A stretch of DNA of 64,000 nt from Ornithodoros turicata (taxonomy: Eukaryota; Arthropoda; Arachnida; Ixodida; Argasidae): NCBI RefSeq assembly GCF_037126465.1, contig NC_088206.1, positions 28,956,790 to 29,020,789 of the forward strand. The letters are read 5' to 3'. A program made the position numbers and the translations under genes. Position 1 is the first letter of the stretch. Every line of letters starts with the position of its first letter. Of this stretch, positions 1 to 12,081 are shown one piece after another. The notes under the pieces were generated by a model. That model made no database searches. It was not told the origin of the DNA and was given only the letters and a program-made list of their open reading frames with translations.

Positions 1-549
1 TCTTTCACAAAGAAAACAAAACAACAGTCTTATCAAAAAGAGGGCAAAACAAATAAAGGCGGGGACACTTCTGCCTCTAGACGCACATTTTTTGCACTCT
101 TCTTTGTGATAATCACGCAGGCAGGGCTAAAGCGTAATTTTTACTTATTTCTTTCAATTATTTCTGTTGCTAGAAAGACGCAAAATCTCGCGATAAGCCC
201 ACGTGACGCATGAAGTGGAACTGCATGTCCGTGTCTTTTCGTCCGCACAGTAAGCAATGTTCTGGTTCTCTACGGCTCTACCGCGGAAACAGCGAAGTGT
301 CATGTGGGAGCAGGAAATGCTAAATGACGTGCCTCTCACCAGACACCTACGGGAATGACGACGACACTTCTTAATCATCCAGAGCGTCAGCTAGAACTGG
401 TCTGAAATTGGACGCTGCAACCGCAACTACGTCGCAAACAGTGCAAGCGTTCTTCGAACCAAAACTGAATTCGTCAGACACACGTGTGTGTGTGTGCAAT
501 CACTATGAAGACCGTATGTTTCATAGCAAGGGGTCTTCAGTCATCACAA

Positions 550-1075
550 GCTCTCACCAGTGGAGGAACTGGGTTTCCTTGAACTGATGCACTGTGCAGA
601 ACCACAATGTTCTGTCCTGTCAAGAACGACATTCTCGCGGTCATTGATGCCTGACAAGCAGGAAACTGAGAAGGTCAAGTACAAGATTGAGAACAACCTG
701 AAAAGCGCCCAGTGCTACTCGATAACGACAGATGACTGGACTTCGCGTGCAGGTCACAGTTATGCCTCATTCACTTCCCACATTATGGAAGAGGACTTTG
801 TGGCCCACAACTGTGCTTTGGCCTGCAAACATGTCTGGTAGCCATAATAGCACCAATATACACAACTTCCTTCTACAGCTGATTGAAGAATGGGGGCTTT
901 TACAGGACCTGCCAGTATCTATCGTCACGGACATTGCCCTTAATTTCACTGGTGCAGTATTACAGGGTAGGTCATGGACAAGCATACCGTGCTTTGCTCA
1001 CACTCTTCAGATGAGCATTGAAGATGCAAGAAAGCAGACCAAGGACTTCAACGAACTCTGTGGGACAGCTCGGTG
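550..1075 (+). mobile_element. hAT-superfamily transposase fragment (ZBED-like), frameshifted
   Basis: Two adjacent reading frames give successive pieces of a hAT transposase. The first (560-841) begins EELGFLELMHCAEPQCSV and contains SITTDDWTSRAGHSY, matching the hAT block that carries the first catalytic Asp. The second (about 840-1075) contains SIVTDIALNF and IPCFAHTLQMSIEDA, the next conserved hAT blocks. The switch of frame near 835-840 means the copy cannot encode one protein. The BED zinc finger and the C-terminal dimerisation domain are not visible here. The sequence after 1080 becomes AT-rich and ends with a TTCACACATGCCTAG-type terminus near 1327, like hAT-type ends elsewhere in the window. 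Confidence 0.85.
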
Positions 1076-1079
1076 ACCT

Positions 1080-1950
1080 GTTGGCCACTACAAACGTAGT
1101 TACCAGAGCATGTTCATGAACTAGTATTCCTACACGAGAGCCTGAAGTGATGTAGTTCCTGTTTCTTTTGGGTTCTGACATTAATATCCTTGAGAACATA
1201 TTTTATTTGAGTTATTCGTTAATAATTTGTATTCGATTTGAAAACCATTCTAATTCAATTCAACTTGCACATTATTCATTTGTGTTTGATTCGAAATTTT
1301 AAAAAATCGCTATTCACACATGCCTAGATAATTCAAATAAAACGACTTCAATATAATGAGGGTTTACTCTATGTGGCTGTCTCTCTCCACTACATACAGT
1401 GGACCCCCACTAAACGAAACTCGGTTAAACGCAAATTACGGATAAACGAAACGATAGCGTCATCTTTGGTTGCTTTCCTTTATATGCAACAATAAAAAAC
1501 TTCGGACAATTGAAATAATCCGTTTTGTGTACTTCGGGTAAACGGAACAAAGTAGCTTAACGTGTGAGAAGGATCTCCGAGGACTATGAGAATCGTGACA
1601 TCATGGATTACTTGAGAGGTATAGCCTACAACTTTCAGTTGCAGGTGTAAGGCTCTGTAATATACGTCAGTTGTTTGTTGGTACCCATTAAAATTGGTCA
1701 CGTACAGCACCGAGATTTCAGTCTCCTCATCAATTTGCTGTTCCCAAAATGAAAATGGGATCAGGGATGATGAAGGTACAAGGTGGTGTAATATACAGGA
1801 GTTTTTGGCATAGAAGTGGCTTCATTTATTCCTGTAATTAGAATTTGACGATACCCACATCCAACCTGAAGCCTCTACAACCTGCTTGCACAAGCGGCCT
1901 TCCTGTGCCACTCACCATTTTTCCTAAATGGTGAAAGCTTAATTTTGATC
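1080..1950. other. AT-rich intergenic/transposon remnants
   Basis: No gene is supported. The stretch 1200-1330 resembles the AT-rich terminal part of hAT-type miniature elements (repeated ATTCGA words). The stretch around 1400-1530 repeats words such as AAACGAAAC and GGTAAACGG, typical of pogo-like element ends, but no clean pair of termini could be placed. Confidence 0.4.
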
Positions 1951-1956
1951 GCGCTA

Positions 1957-2429
1957 GGATGCCTCAGTGAAAATAGGTCAGGGGTCAAAATAAAGACGAT
2001 GTGCTCTATGCGATTGAAACCAGCTGTACATTGTTCACAGTTGTGTGAACCATCCAAAAATATTTTTTTCGTCGAACCTAATCAATTAATTAGTGATAAT
2101 TTTTTAATTTTAAGCTCTAATTTTGCTAAGGAAAAGCCAACTGAGGAAGGGAGCACTCTTTGCTCCACGGGGATTCTCAAACCCGACATTAAACCCGGGA
2201 AAAACTAACTAACTAACTAAACTAAACAACTAAAACCGACTAGTTGACACCATGGCACTAGAATCAATAATTAACAATAAGAAAATTAATTATCACTAAT
2301 TAATTGATTAGGTTCGACAAAAAAATAATTTTTGGATGGTTCACACAACTGTGCAGCTGGTTTAATTCGCATTGAGCACTTTGCCTTTATTTTAACCCCT
2401 GGCCTATTTTCAATGGGACACCCTGCGTA
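1957..2429. repeat. Fold-back (palindromic) element
   Basis: The two halves are inverted copies. The left arm has GTCAGGGGTCAAAATAAAG, a block reading GTGTGAACCATCCAAAAATA, then AATCAATTAATTAGTGATAA. The right arm has the inverse, TTATCACTAATTAATTGATT, then TTTTTGGATGGTTCACACAA, and ends GGGACACCCTG. A related but different copy lies at 22017-22803. The element has no coding capacity and would form a long hairpin if transcribed. Confidence 0.8.
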
Positions 2430-3173
2430 TGGCTTAGTCACGATTTTTTACTCGCGGTGTTGACGGGACACCCTTTTTAACGAAGTGCTTTTTAGCATGT
2501 GATAAAGTGGCAGCCCGTGTCAATCTCTATCGAGCAGTCCGGAAAAACGAATTTAACCAAGACATTACTCATTCATCCAATCAATGGCCAGAAAAACTGG
2601 TCAATGTTTTGTCGATGAACTCTATTACATTTCCGTGTGATCACGTCTGCATTGAATATTCTTCTCCGCAGTATTTTTGCACTGCGGAATTGAGCGGTGC
2701 TGTTGCTGTTTCAGTTCTGTAAGCTGGGAAACTCCATCGCATATGAAGGGAAGTTGCAGGAGTTTTGGGTCAACGTGAAAACATACCGGTCGTCCGCTGT
2801 TACTATCATTCATTGAGTGCTTCTGCTGGGTGGGTGTAGGTAGCGAGCAGCCAGTTTGAGAGGCGAATAGCGCAGGAAGCAGTTCAAGATGGTATTGAGG
2901 TTATGTGGGGCGCTGCTATACCTTGACTGTATGGGGTGTGCGATCGTATAGTGATGATGTCAGAGCACTCAAGCACGTCCAAAATAACGGCATCCAAAAA
3001 ATCGGTCAGCGACTACTGTATTTATGATGATTGTAAGTCGACCCCTTTTTCCCAAACTGACAACTGAAAAGTGGGGGGGGTCGACTTACAATCGGGCCAG
3101 TGCCCCCGCACTGCCCTAAATTTAGAGGTACTCTGGAAAAACCCTTGAGAACACATAGTCCGCATTCCCGATT

Positions 3174-4075
3174 ATGTTGTATGCGTCATTCACACGGGAA
3201 CAACAAACAACTGCGAAGCGAAACCTGACACAAGACTCAAAACGACGACATCGTGAACATCACTGGGAAGGTCTGGCACTCATTTCTACGTCTTTCAAGC
3301 GGCTTGTGATATTGTATGCTGAGGAAATAAACAACTGTGTCGCAGAACGGGAGTTCGGTGTCTCTGAGCGTGTCATACGTTACTGGAGAAAACAATGTGG
3401 TGCTATCTTCTACTGTAGCGCGAACAGCTTTCCAAAGAGTACGAAGAGAAAGTGCTCGCATTCCACCGTTATTTCCTATGACTTCAGGACTGGCGTCACT
3501 ATATGATAGGACAAATCAGAAATGCTAATCAAACGCCGGCATTTTGTGACATGACCAACAATATGACAGTGTCAGCAAAAGGCAGTCGGGAAGTGAGCCT
3601 CCGCTTGTCTGGCAACGAGGAGTTGCGTTTTACAGTGATGCTGGCATGGCTTGCAAATGGCATGAAGCTGAGGCCGTACATCGTGTTCCGTGGGCGCATC
3701 ACGGAAAAGGTGAAAAAGGTGCCTCGCAACGCGGACACCAACATGCTTGTCATTCCACGGGGGACTTGCAACTCAGCTGCAGGCACTCGATGTGAGAGTG
3801 AATAAACTGTTTGAGAACCACGTGAGGCGCATGTACAACGAATGGCTGATGCGAGAAGATTACATGCTCACACCAACCGGAAGCCGCCGAGCATCACGAG
3901 AGCGTCGCTGTCGGCAGTTTGTGATGGGTGTCATCAGTGTAGGCAGCCCTGCCCAGTGACCTTGTCGTGCACGCGTTTAAAAAGTGCGGAATTAATTTGG
4001 ATCATGACATGTGTTATGTCAGTGGTGAGGAGTGCGGCAGCATGATGGAGGGGGAGTCCTCTTCTGACGAGTAAT
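3174..4075 (+). mobile_element. pogo/POGK-like transposase remnant
   Basis: The plus strand encodes a helix-turn-helix segment, FKRLVILYAEEINNCVAEREF followed by GVSERVIRYWRKQ (about 3290-3392), typical of pogo/POGK-like transposases. Further on, in other frames, are TQLQALDVRVNKLFENHVRR and MREDYMLTPTGSRRASRER (3765-3905), which match the C-terminal end of the same family, where the last catalytic Asp lies in a QALDV-type motif. The middle is broken by stops and frame changes. It ends next to the hAT-type miniature element beginning at 4076. Confidence 0.75.
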
Positions 4076-5455
4076 TAGGGGTGTGCGAATCCAAATATTT
4101 TAAGTCAAATCGAAAATCGAATTGAATGGAGGAAAAAATTCAGAATACCGAATCGAATATCGAATATTCTTGCAAAATTTACAATATGTGACTTTCACAC
4201 TAAAAGTTCCCATTTTGTAGCCCATGGCTTTATGTAATTTTTCTGGCATTAACTGTCACAAGATCGGACAGTTTATCGCGCACTCAGTTGCTGCGAAACA
4301 GCAGAAAATAAATTTTGTGCTGTTTGAAAAGGCCATCATGTACATATTATCCACAAAAATATACCGTCCATACTGCGGCGCAGCATTCCCAAGTTCGATG
4401 GTTGTTTTTTGCCCTTCTTTTACAGCGACGTTCGGATATAACGAACAAATTCGTAGTTCCCGAGATACTTCGTTATTGGACTGTACTATATGCGTTTGCA
4501 TTTGCTTTTCAGCTGCAACTCCATCAACATTGTTTGCGATGCTGAACTTTGCACTCTAGTAAACTTATCTGGGTTTGCTTAATTTAGACTTGTGTGAATC
4601 TGAATATTTGAAGTCAAATCGAATATCCAACCTAACGGAGGAAAAAATGTCGAATACTGAATTGAATAGTCGTGCAAATTTTACAATACATGCTTTTTGC
4701 ACTAAAAGTTTGCAATTTCTAGCCCATTGCTTCAGAGTAATTTTTCTGGCATTAACTCTCACAACAGACACGTGTAATTCTTCTGTGGGAAGCCCCTACT
4801 CTTTTATATTACATGATAGTGTTTTTTGCTTCTCAGGTAATACATACTGGAGCAACTACTATCTTCATTTCAAAATTTGATGTCAGGCAGTGGCACGTTA
4901 CACAGATGAGGCTGCAATTGTTTCTGAAAGGTTGCTTGTGACACAAACAAATTTGCGCCCTGCCTCAGCTTTGTCTTGAACGCCTTTTAGCTTATGTGTT
5001 GGAGTTTGTATGTCTCGTTTGGAAAAGCTATGTTGCTGAAGTTTTGAATGTAAGAGGCATCTTTAAGACACCCTTTTTGTTCCGGGGCTGTAGGCATTAT
5101 TTAAGAGCTAACTGTTTAAGGGCAACCTCCCAGACATCAAATCAAAATTCCCTGCTGGCACCCCTCCACTGCACACAGGAGGGTCGCCACCCCTTCCTTT
5201 AGGGGAAGTATGCACAATAAACTTTATCTTAAGCTGAACAATAATCCGTCTGTGTTGGTCCTGCAGCATGGGCAATTTCATTAAGCAGGCTTCATATGAT
5301 GCAGGGAAGCATCATTTGAAGCCCACTTTCCAGAGGTGGCGTTCATATTCGGCAAATAATCGAATATTCGGTATTCGATTCGCGAATCCAATACTTCGAG
5401 TGATTGATTCAATTCGAATTCGGGAACTCCAATATTCGCGCACCCATCCTCTATA
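4076..5455. mobile_element. hAT-type AT-rich miniature elements, two overlapping copies
   Basis: The left end TAGGGGTGTGCGAATCC (4076) and the right end GCGCACCCATCCTCTA (about 5453) are imperfect inverted termini of the hAT type. A second left end, TTGTGTGAATCTGAATATTT, occurs near 4590, so at least two copies are joined. The part from about 4590 to 5210 is repeated in inverted orientation at about 29290-29958, including the unit CAGACATCAAATCAAAATTC. No exact 8-bp duplication was found at the outer ends, probably because the copies are composite. Confidence 0.65.
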
Positions 5456-5770
5456 CAGAAACAAGCTATAGCAGTTCTATGACATAGGATGCAGTTCAAG
5501 ATGTACTGACGGCACAGATAGTACCTGAAATGGCAGTTCACACTGGTCGTTGGCTGGGCACATGATGGGGAAGACAAAGTCCAAAAAATAAAGTAACGGG
5601 ATGTATGGCTTTAACTTTATGGAGGGGGTGGGGGGTGAGAACCGTGATGGTGCATGAATAATTGAGCACGTACAAAAAATTGGTGAGGGACTGCCCGGTA
5701 ATTTTTTTCCTCTGAATTTTACTAGACAGTTACCAAGAACAAGAAACCCTGGATGCAACCAAAAGCTTAC

Positions 5771-5850
5771 CGTGCAAGAATCTGCTTCAGCACTTCTTCA
5801 GCATCATCAGGATCAGTTGCCTCAAAGTCCCTCTTGTCTGTCAGTGCACA
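5771..5850 (-). CDS. Coding exon, probable 3'-most exon of the minus-strand gene in this window
   Basis: On the minus strand an acceptor (TTTCTATTCAG) precedes 80 bases with one open frame, ending at a strong donor (GCACG then GTAAGC). The frame reads CALTDKRDFEATDPDDAEEV followed by LKQILAR. It starts in phase 0 and ends in phase 2; the other two frames contain stops. The start phase matches the end of the exon at 7655-7041, so they are probably joined. The peptide is acidic then amphipathic and belongs to no domain I recognise. WNK identity rests only on strand, order and phase; a separate downstream gene is possible. The next exon must lie before base 1. Confidence 0.6.
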
Positions 5851-7040
5851 CTGAATAGAAATGATGGACATACAGTGAGAACAGTCTAATAACCATGTTT
5901 AGCACAAATAGCCAAAAACTGCATATATGTTACATCTGCATGTACATGGTGTCCAGAGCAAGCTTTGCAGCCTCTGTGTATGGTCTGCAATGCTTATGTA
6001 TCACATGACGATCAAGCTCACTAGGAACTGGCATCGTAACTTATCCTGATCATTTTATGAGATGGGGCCATTCATAATTTTCATGATACACACCAACGCT
6101 TCTAATGACTGTAAAGTGTGTAATGTTGCACAAGGGACAGGAACTGTGAAGCTTGCTTCCATATACCATGTACCTTTATTTGTATCTCTCTTTTTGAGGC
6201 TTGTCGCAATGGCTCTTATTCGTTCCAGTAATGCTTAAATTTTGCGGTCGCAAATAGATACAAACAGCTGTTTAGAACCATCAATGTGGAATGTTGTGCA
6301 CAAGTTTTTGTTGCAAATTATTTTGACTCCTATTCTCTCCTTTAGAAAACAGACGTCAGCTAGACTTAATATGTTGCAGACTTTAAAACTAGAAGCACAA
6401 ATGAATGTAGTGGGCATAGCAGCTAGTGAGGGTTACATAGCCATTTTGTGACTTAGTTTTTCAATGAACAGGTATTGCACTTACCTCACAATTTTGAAAG
6501 GACCATTGCATACACACCCCTTAAAATACATTTTGGTGCAGTCATCACACAATATCTGTCATGCCCATATTTGCTACCAGCCAATCTATGTAACATGATC
6601 ATAGATGCAAGCACTGAGGAGCCAGTGAAGAGAAGAGGGCAGTGTTCTACATGACACCACATGGTGCTAGTGTACTAAAGAGAAGAGGTAGGGTCTGCCA
6701 AAAGCTGTAAAAAGTAACAGAGAGCAAAGTGAAGAGGAAATAAGTCAGCATCAAAGAAAGAATGTCATTCATTTCATCATTACACTGAAGAGTCTTATGC
6801 AACACTGGCAGAAAATACAGTAGCCTGTACTTCCAACATGCCACAGGAAAGCATCACTGTTGCTACAAGTCAGCGTCTTATCTGTCCCCAGCAAGTCCAT
6901 TAAGCATCTGCCATAACTTCTATCAAGGACATAGAGCAGACCATCACCAAGCACCAGAGACGGACGACATGCAGCCTGTGACGAAGCTGAAGCACCCAAA
7001 CCACCTCATAGCTTCTAGCAGACGCTTTGTTGCGTCTTAC
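5851..7040 (-). other. Intron, no supported gene
   Basis: This is the intron between two minus-strand exons. It holds no recognised transposon. Two short open stretches next to splice-like sites (6473-6570 and 5970-6010) were examined and not accepted because their phases do not connect to the flanking exons in a unique way. Confidence 0.5.
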
Positions 7041-7655
7041 CAAGAACTGGCTCAGTGAAAGGCTTCGACCAAAGTCTGCAAGTGCCCGGCTGCTCACATA
7101 GCTGTGACCAAATCCCCGGTGAGCAGGTGGGGACCCTTCTGGTGACCTTGGTGAAGAAAGTGGTGGAGTGGCACATCTGTCACAGCGTTCTTCTCCTGGT
7201 TGGTGGAGTGATGACATGCTTTTTGCTTTTGAAAGGGGTTGCTCCATAGGAATCAGCCGCAATGTTTCACGCACATTAAGTGGCAATGTGTTTACACATG
7301 CATTTCTCCTCTGTGGCTGTTCTGTCTGTGTTTCTACGTCTCGTACATGAACACGCACTCTGTAGGAATCAAGGGATGTCTGCGAAACGGATGACAGTTC
7401 GCCAGGATCTGAAGTGCTGCATAAATAACCATGCATGATTTTGGCCAGGGCAAGTTCCAAAGTGGTGGGAACAGAATCTGCCAGCTTGCGAGTGCGTGAT
7501 GAGACTTCAGCATAAGGAAATGTAGCATAGGGATCCACTTCAGTATGTCCTGTCAATTCCAATGGGAAGTCATGGTGGGACAAAGTTCTGGCAATACACT
7601 CGTGAGAGCCACTCTGTTCCAACGACTGGAGGTGCTGACCAGTGGGTGGAGGCTG
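7041..7655 (-). CDS. Long Ser/Pro-rich coding exon, probably WNK C-terminal linker
   Basis: A 615-base open exon (205 codons) lies between an acceptor (CACAATAACCAG) and a strong donor (TTCTTG then GTAAGA), in phase 0 at both ends. It begins QPPPTGQHLQSLEQSGSHEC. It contains YRVRVHVRDVETQTEQPQRR, a CDRC pair, a Ser/Pro segment (TPPLSSPRSPEGSPPAHRGF) and ends FGRSLSLSQFL. I recognise no catalytic or binding domain. The start phase fits the end of the RFxV exon at 17379-17012, so the simplest reading is that it continues the WNK tail. The expected acidic and coiled-coil segment of vertebrate WNK tails is not here. A second minus-strand gene is the alternative. Confidence 0.7.
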
Positions 7656-8065
7656 CTGGTTATTGTGAAGAATAAAATGGGCCAAAGTAAAGAAAGAAGA
7701 AAATCACAATCTGTTCAATGTGCGACACATTATTCAAAGACCAACATTGACTTGACGCACTACTGTGACTCATAGCACATACAGGAAAGACCATGAACCA
7801 AGAGAAAGAAGAAAAAAAGGTGAGACAGATTCCCCTTCCGAGAATTAAAGGAACACTGCAGGTCCTAAAAATAAAATGTTTTTTTATTGTGGTGGAATAT
7901 TGAATAAAAACATAACACAAAATATACAGCAGACTCATTAATTCAAACTCCAGGGGACCACAGATTTTTGTTTTAATTATCAGAGGGCTGAATAGTCAGG
8001 ATTTCATGTCGTAAAACATAGGTATGGTTTAGACAGATAGAAATCCAGTGAACCAGTAAGGAAAT

Positions 8066-8137
8066 ATGAAAGGAATTGCCTCAGGACAAGAGCCACCGAA
8101 AAATTGGCGGCTCTCGTCCTGAGGCAATTCCCTTCAT
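8066..8137. repeat. Near-perfect 32-bp hairpin
   Basis: Arm 8066-8097 and arm 8106-8137 pair over 32 positions with three A/G differences, separated by an 8-base loop (GAAAAATT). The arm core is GGAATTGCCTCAGGAC. The hairpin lies near the left end of the pogo-like shell that starts at 7927, inside an intron of the minus-strand gene. It could be a transposon palindrome or a small-RNA precursor; the sequence alone does not decide. Confidence 0.8.
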
Positions 8138-8264
8138 AAGTATGGTTTGTTTTTTTATTTAGCTGCATGTTCAAAGCACAATTTTTTACCCTCCCTCAAC
8201 ACAAGCCTGACTATAAATAGGAACACACATAAAAAATTGGTAAATGGCCTGCAATATATATGTA

Positions 8265-9724
8265 GCTGAGACACTGAATGATGAAATTCGTGCGGCCAGA
8301 TTTCGTTTTTATAATGTTACTTTACATAAGTTTCTTAAGGAAGACCCAACAAAGTTTTGGAGATCCCTAACTCCATCACGAAAAAAGACTGACAGACTCC
8401 AGGTGGGAGAATCAGTTACCTGTGATGGCAGAGCAATTTGTGAGCACATGAATCACTATTTTTGTTCCCAATTTATGACGGATGATGGGCTCCGCCCTAC
8501 TTACACTCATGGCATTCAAACTCCAATTGCTGATATTACTCTATCTGTTGAAGGTATCTGCCAACTGCTATTCAAGGTTAATCGTAAAAAAGCTATGGGA
8601 ACGGATGAAGTAATGCATTTCTGATAAGATACGCGGAATGGTGTAGCGAGTACCTGTACCTCGTATGCAGAAAGTCTCTTAAGACAGGAGTGGTCCCAAA
8701 ACAATGGAAAGTGGCAAAGGTCACACCTATACACAAGACGGGTAGTATGACTGATCCTTGCAATTACCGACCAGTATCCCTACTACCAACATGTGCCTAG
8801 GTACTTGAACATATCGTGAGTAAACATGTGGTTACGTTCCTTGAATAACACAATTTCTTTACACCTTTCGAACATGGATTTTGGACGGGTGTGTCAACAG
8901 TAACACAACTAATCGAGACTGTACACGATTTCTCCAACACACTTAACCATTGCGGCCAAACAGATTATTATTATTATTTTCTTAGATTTGTCCAAGGCTT
9001 TCGACTGTGTGTCACACGAAAAATTATTACAGAAGCTTAATTCGGTACTAGGTAATCCTAACTTAATTAAATGGTTTGCCGATTACCTTTCTGGCAGGCA
9101 ACAATTCGTACAGATTAACTCATCACGCTCGCAGTGCACAGCCGTTCAGTCTGGGGTTCCTCAGGGTCAGTTTTGGGACCAATGCTGTTTTTAATTTTCA
9201 TTAATGACATTTTAAGAGATATTCCTATCCAATGTAGAATTTTCGCCGACAACTGTATTCTTTATACTTCTGATTCGTTCTGATAAGGACCAACTTTTGC
9301 TGAACAACTGCCTGCAGAAAATTGTTACTTAGTGTGATTCCTGGCAAATGATGTTACATGTAAAAAAAATGCATTTGTATGCGTATAACTAGGAAAAAGG
9401 TAGTCCTTTGTTATGATTATAAGATTCATTCCCATGTCTTGTCATACGTGAATAGTTTTAAATATCTGGGTGTTACGATCTCGCATGATCTACCTTGGAA
9501 TTTGCATGTAGATCACATCGTCCGAAAGGCTTCCGGTAAATTATGGTTTTTGAAGCGTAATCTAAAACATGCTACTTGGGAAACCGAACTAACTGCTTAT
9601 AAAACATATATCAGACCTATCTTAGAATATGCTAACGTAGTATGGGATGTGTCTACCGCTAGGAATATTTCTCGGACTGAGACAGTTCAAAAGCGTTGAC
9701 TGCGATTTGTATTTAACAGGTTTA
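8265..9724 (+). mobile_element. jockey/CR1-like LINE, reverse transcriptase part, degenerate
   Basis: The plus strand encodes successive blocks of a non-LTR reverse transcriptase across several frames. The first is FLKEDPTKFWRSLTPSRKK, from the region between endonuclease and RT. Then come VPKQWKVAKVTPIHKTGS and NYRPVSLLPTC, and LDLSKAFDCVSHEKLLQKL (catalytic Asp block). QSGVPQGQFWDQCCF is normally QGSVLGP, and CRIFADNCILY sits where FADD is expected, so the second catalytic Asp is Asn. The thumb region follows (NSFKYLGVTIS, IRPILEYANVVWD). Frameshifts and stops occur between the blocks. The copy is cut at 9724 by the element at 9725-13160 and resumes at 13161. Confidence 0.9.
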
Positions 9725-10801
9725 GGGGTCATTCCATGCCAAATGTCCCAGAGGTGACGCTCGACCCTCGTCGATTTTGTTATAAAAATTCATACTGATT
9801 CATTGCTTGGGGAAAACCACTAAACCAATTGTTGTAGCTGCCATCGCAAAATAGTTGTCCATAAGTGTCTGTTTAAAGTTACGGGTTCAGCCTCTGACCA
9901 CCCCTGCACCTACGCATGCCGCTGCCAAAATTATAGAAATATCGCAATTGTTTTCATGCCGCGGTAAGGGAGAAGTGCCCACCTACCTATCCACCACCAA
10001 CTATTCTGGTTACTCGTCATATGTATCCTAAAAGGGGTGCGAAAAATGCTTCGAGAAGCAAATTTGCACATTTTTTCTGGACTACATCGCTAGAAGTAAA
10101 GAGACAAAACTATTTTTAACATTGAGATACGTATGGATACTACAAGCCCAAGAAGTATCGTTGAGAGGTTAAACATAATAATATGAGAAAAAAATACGCG
10201 AAGATGCAACTTTTGCGAAAATACGGCAACTTTAACCTGAAATAACAAAAATGGTGGAACGCAGAAAGAAGTACAGTGAAAGCTGGAAGAAAGTATCATT
10301 CCTAAAGAACACAAGGAGTAAGTTTTAAAAAAGTATATTTCTTTTATAGCAAAGAAAATTTTTGCACTTTCGGGTACGGCGCAGACAGCACGCGCCACCG
10401 AAGCAACGCGGTCATGCTCTCAGCAGCAGCCCATCGAAGGTGCACCAGGGGCGCGATGCTCAACTATTCGTCTATTCGTTATTCCGTACCGCGCGATAAT
10501 TGCATGTATGGAATTCGCTGTGATTCGTCACGAGCTTTCGCGTGATGAGCAGTAGTGTCGTTTCTTTGAAATCACAGCCTAGTGGAACAGTTTTAACGTG
10601 CCGCCACGTGACATTTGGAGCGCGTCATCTCCAAATAATACCGATGACGAACGGTATGTTCAATTCGGCCCCGGGTCCGTGTCGTCTGCTACGAGCAGTC
10701 AGTATGATGTAATTGGTTCATCCACTCGGAAAAACCGTCGGGAAAGACTACTTTCTTGAGTACAACGTAAGTGCGGCGCTGACAGTGTACTTGCTTGCGT
10801 A

Positions 10802-10966
10802 CGACGTAAACAACGAGAATTAGCCGAAGCAGTCTACAAGCATGGATGACACAGACACGTAAGCCTCCAAACGGCGATGCCTTGTGTGTACCGTACACAT
10901 AAGACATCGCTTGTCTGTGTCATCCATGCTTGTAGACTGCCTCGGCGAATTCTCGTTGTTCACGTC
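10802..10966. repeat. Palindrome with an extra direct copy alongside
   Basis: The arm at about 10802-10858 (ACGTAAACAACGAGAATTAG...GATGACACAGACA) is answered by its inverse at about 10912-10966 (TGTCTGTGTCATCCATGC...TTGTTCACGT). A third, more diverged direct copy follows at about 10979-11040. The loop has its own shorter inverted pair (GCGATGCC / AGACATCGC). The hAT element at 11041 inserted at the end of the third copy. Confidence 0.75.
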
Positions 10967-11040
10967 GAATACAGTATACGACGTAAACAACGAGAATTAG
11001 CCGAGGAAGGCTACTAACATGAACGACACAAACACATAAG

Positions 11041-12081
11041 TAGAGGCCGGATTTTTAGGCACAAAAAAAAACTTGTTTTAGGCGCCTATAAAAGGCACGA
11101 AAAATCCCGACTTAGGCACTCAAAATGGCTTTATAGGCACTATAAATTGTTGCATTTTTTCCATCTGTAGCACCAAAAGCGCACAAAGAATGTGAATAAA
11201 TCATTTTTATTCGCAGGAACAATACTGTAAATGGTGGTTATGACTGTTCTCGTCATTTTTTGCTGCACGAAATGCAAAACTTATTGATCCTACTATGGTC
11301 AAAGGACAAGACTTCTAGCCACTGCCACCGGTTTCATGACACTTCTCAGGAGGACTTGTCTCAGGCAGCATTTACTGGCGATATTTTTCTCCCCTCTTCT
11401 CCCTCCCCTGGGTCGTATATGGGGGATCAATTCTTCTCACACTGAACGCAGTGTCACGTTTGCTCGTGTACCTATGGCCCCGATGGCCCGCGAGGCAGGG
11501 AGCTTGCTAAAGTTACCAAACTGTAGGGACTTGTACCTACCTTCATACGTCACGCTCTCTCATTGATAACAAAAAAAAAAAAGAAAAAAAGAAAGAAAGC
11601 CATAAACTCTAACAAAATTTTAGATGTAAGCAGGGAATTACGATGCGTGGTCAGACTGACAGAAAAACGTTACAAAACGTGCTTATACTTTTTAATAGCG
11701 ATCCCCAGGACACCACAATGCTGGAATGGAGAGAAAGAACGAGTAAGCTCTGCACCCAGTAATACATTTGTAATTCTCAACTTACATTCCAATAGCTTTA
11801 TACCCGCATCTTATCAAATGATTGATGGCTTCAAAATGACGTGCGACGTCACCCATGTCAATTTCGCATGGAGCACCTGTTTCGCCACCGCTTTAGGGCC
11901 ATTATAGGCATTTCTTCTCGTTTAATCGTAGTTTTAGGCATCTACGCCGAAATAGGCATTGATAGGCACTATCAAATCGATACAGGAGGTTCCCCAGCAC
12001 CCAATTCGTGCTCATGTATCGAAAAGGCACTATTAGAACCACACGAAAAAAATAGGTATTTGCCTAGGAATCCGGGCTCTA
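11041..12081. mobile_element. Non-autonomous hAT element with exact 8-bp TSD
   Basis: The left end TAGAGGCCGGATTTTTAGGC and the inverse of the right end, TAGAGCCCGGATTCCTAGGC, are matching termini. The flanking octamer CACATAAG is present at 11033-11040 and at 12082-12089, an exact 8-bp duplication as made by hAT transposases. The interior repeats the word AGGCAC/AGGCAT near both ends (subterminal repeats). No transposase was recognised. Confidence 0.9.

Noticed and set aside
5970..6570. Possible small exons (KMYFKGCVCNGPFKIV at about 6487-6535; PYTEAAKLALDTMYMQ at about 5955-6003)
   Set aside because: The flanking splice-like sites exist, but the joins put exon 5850-5771 into a stopped frame unless unusual alternatives are chosen.
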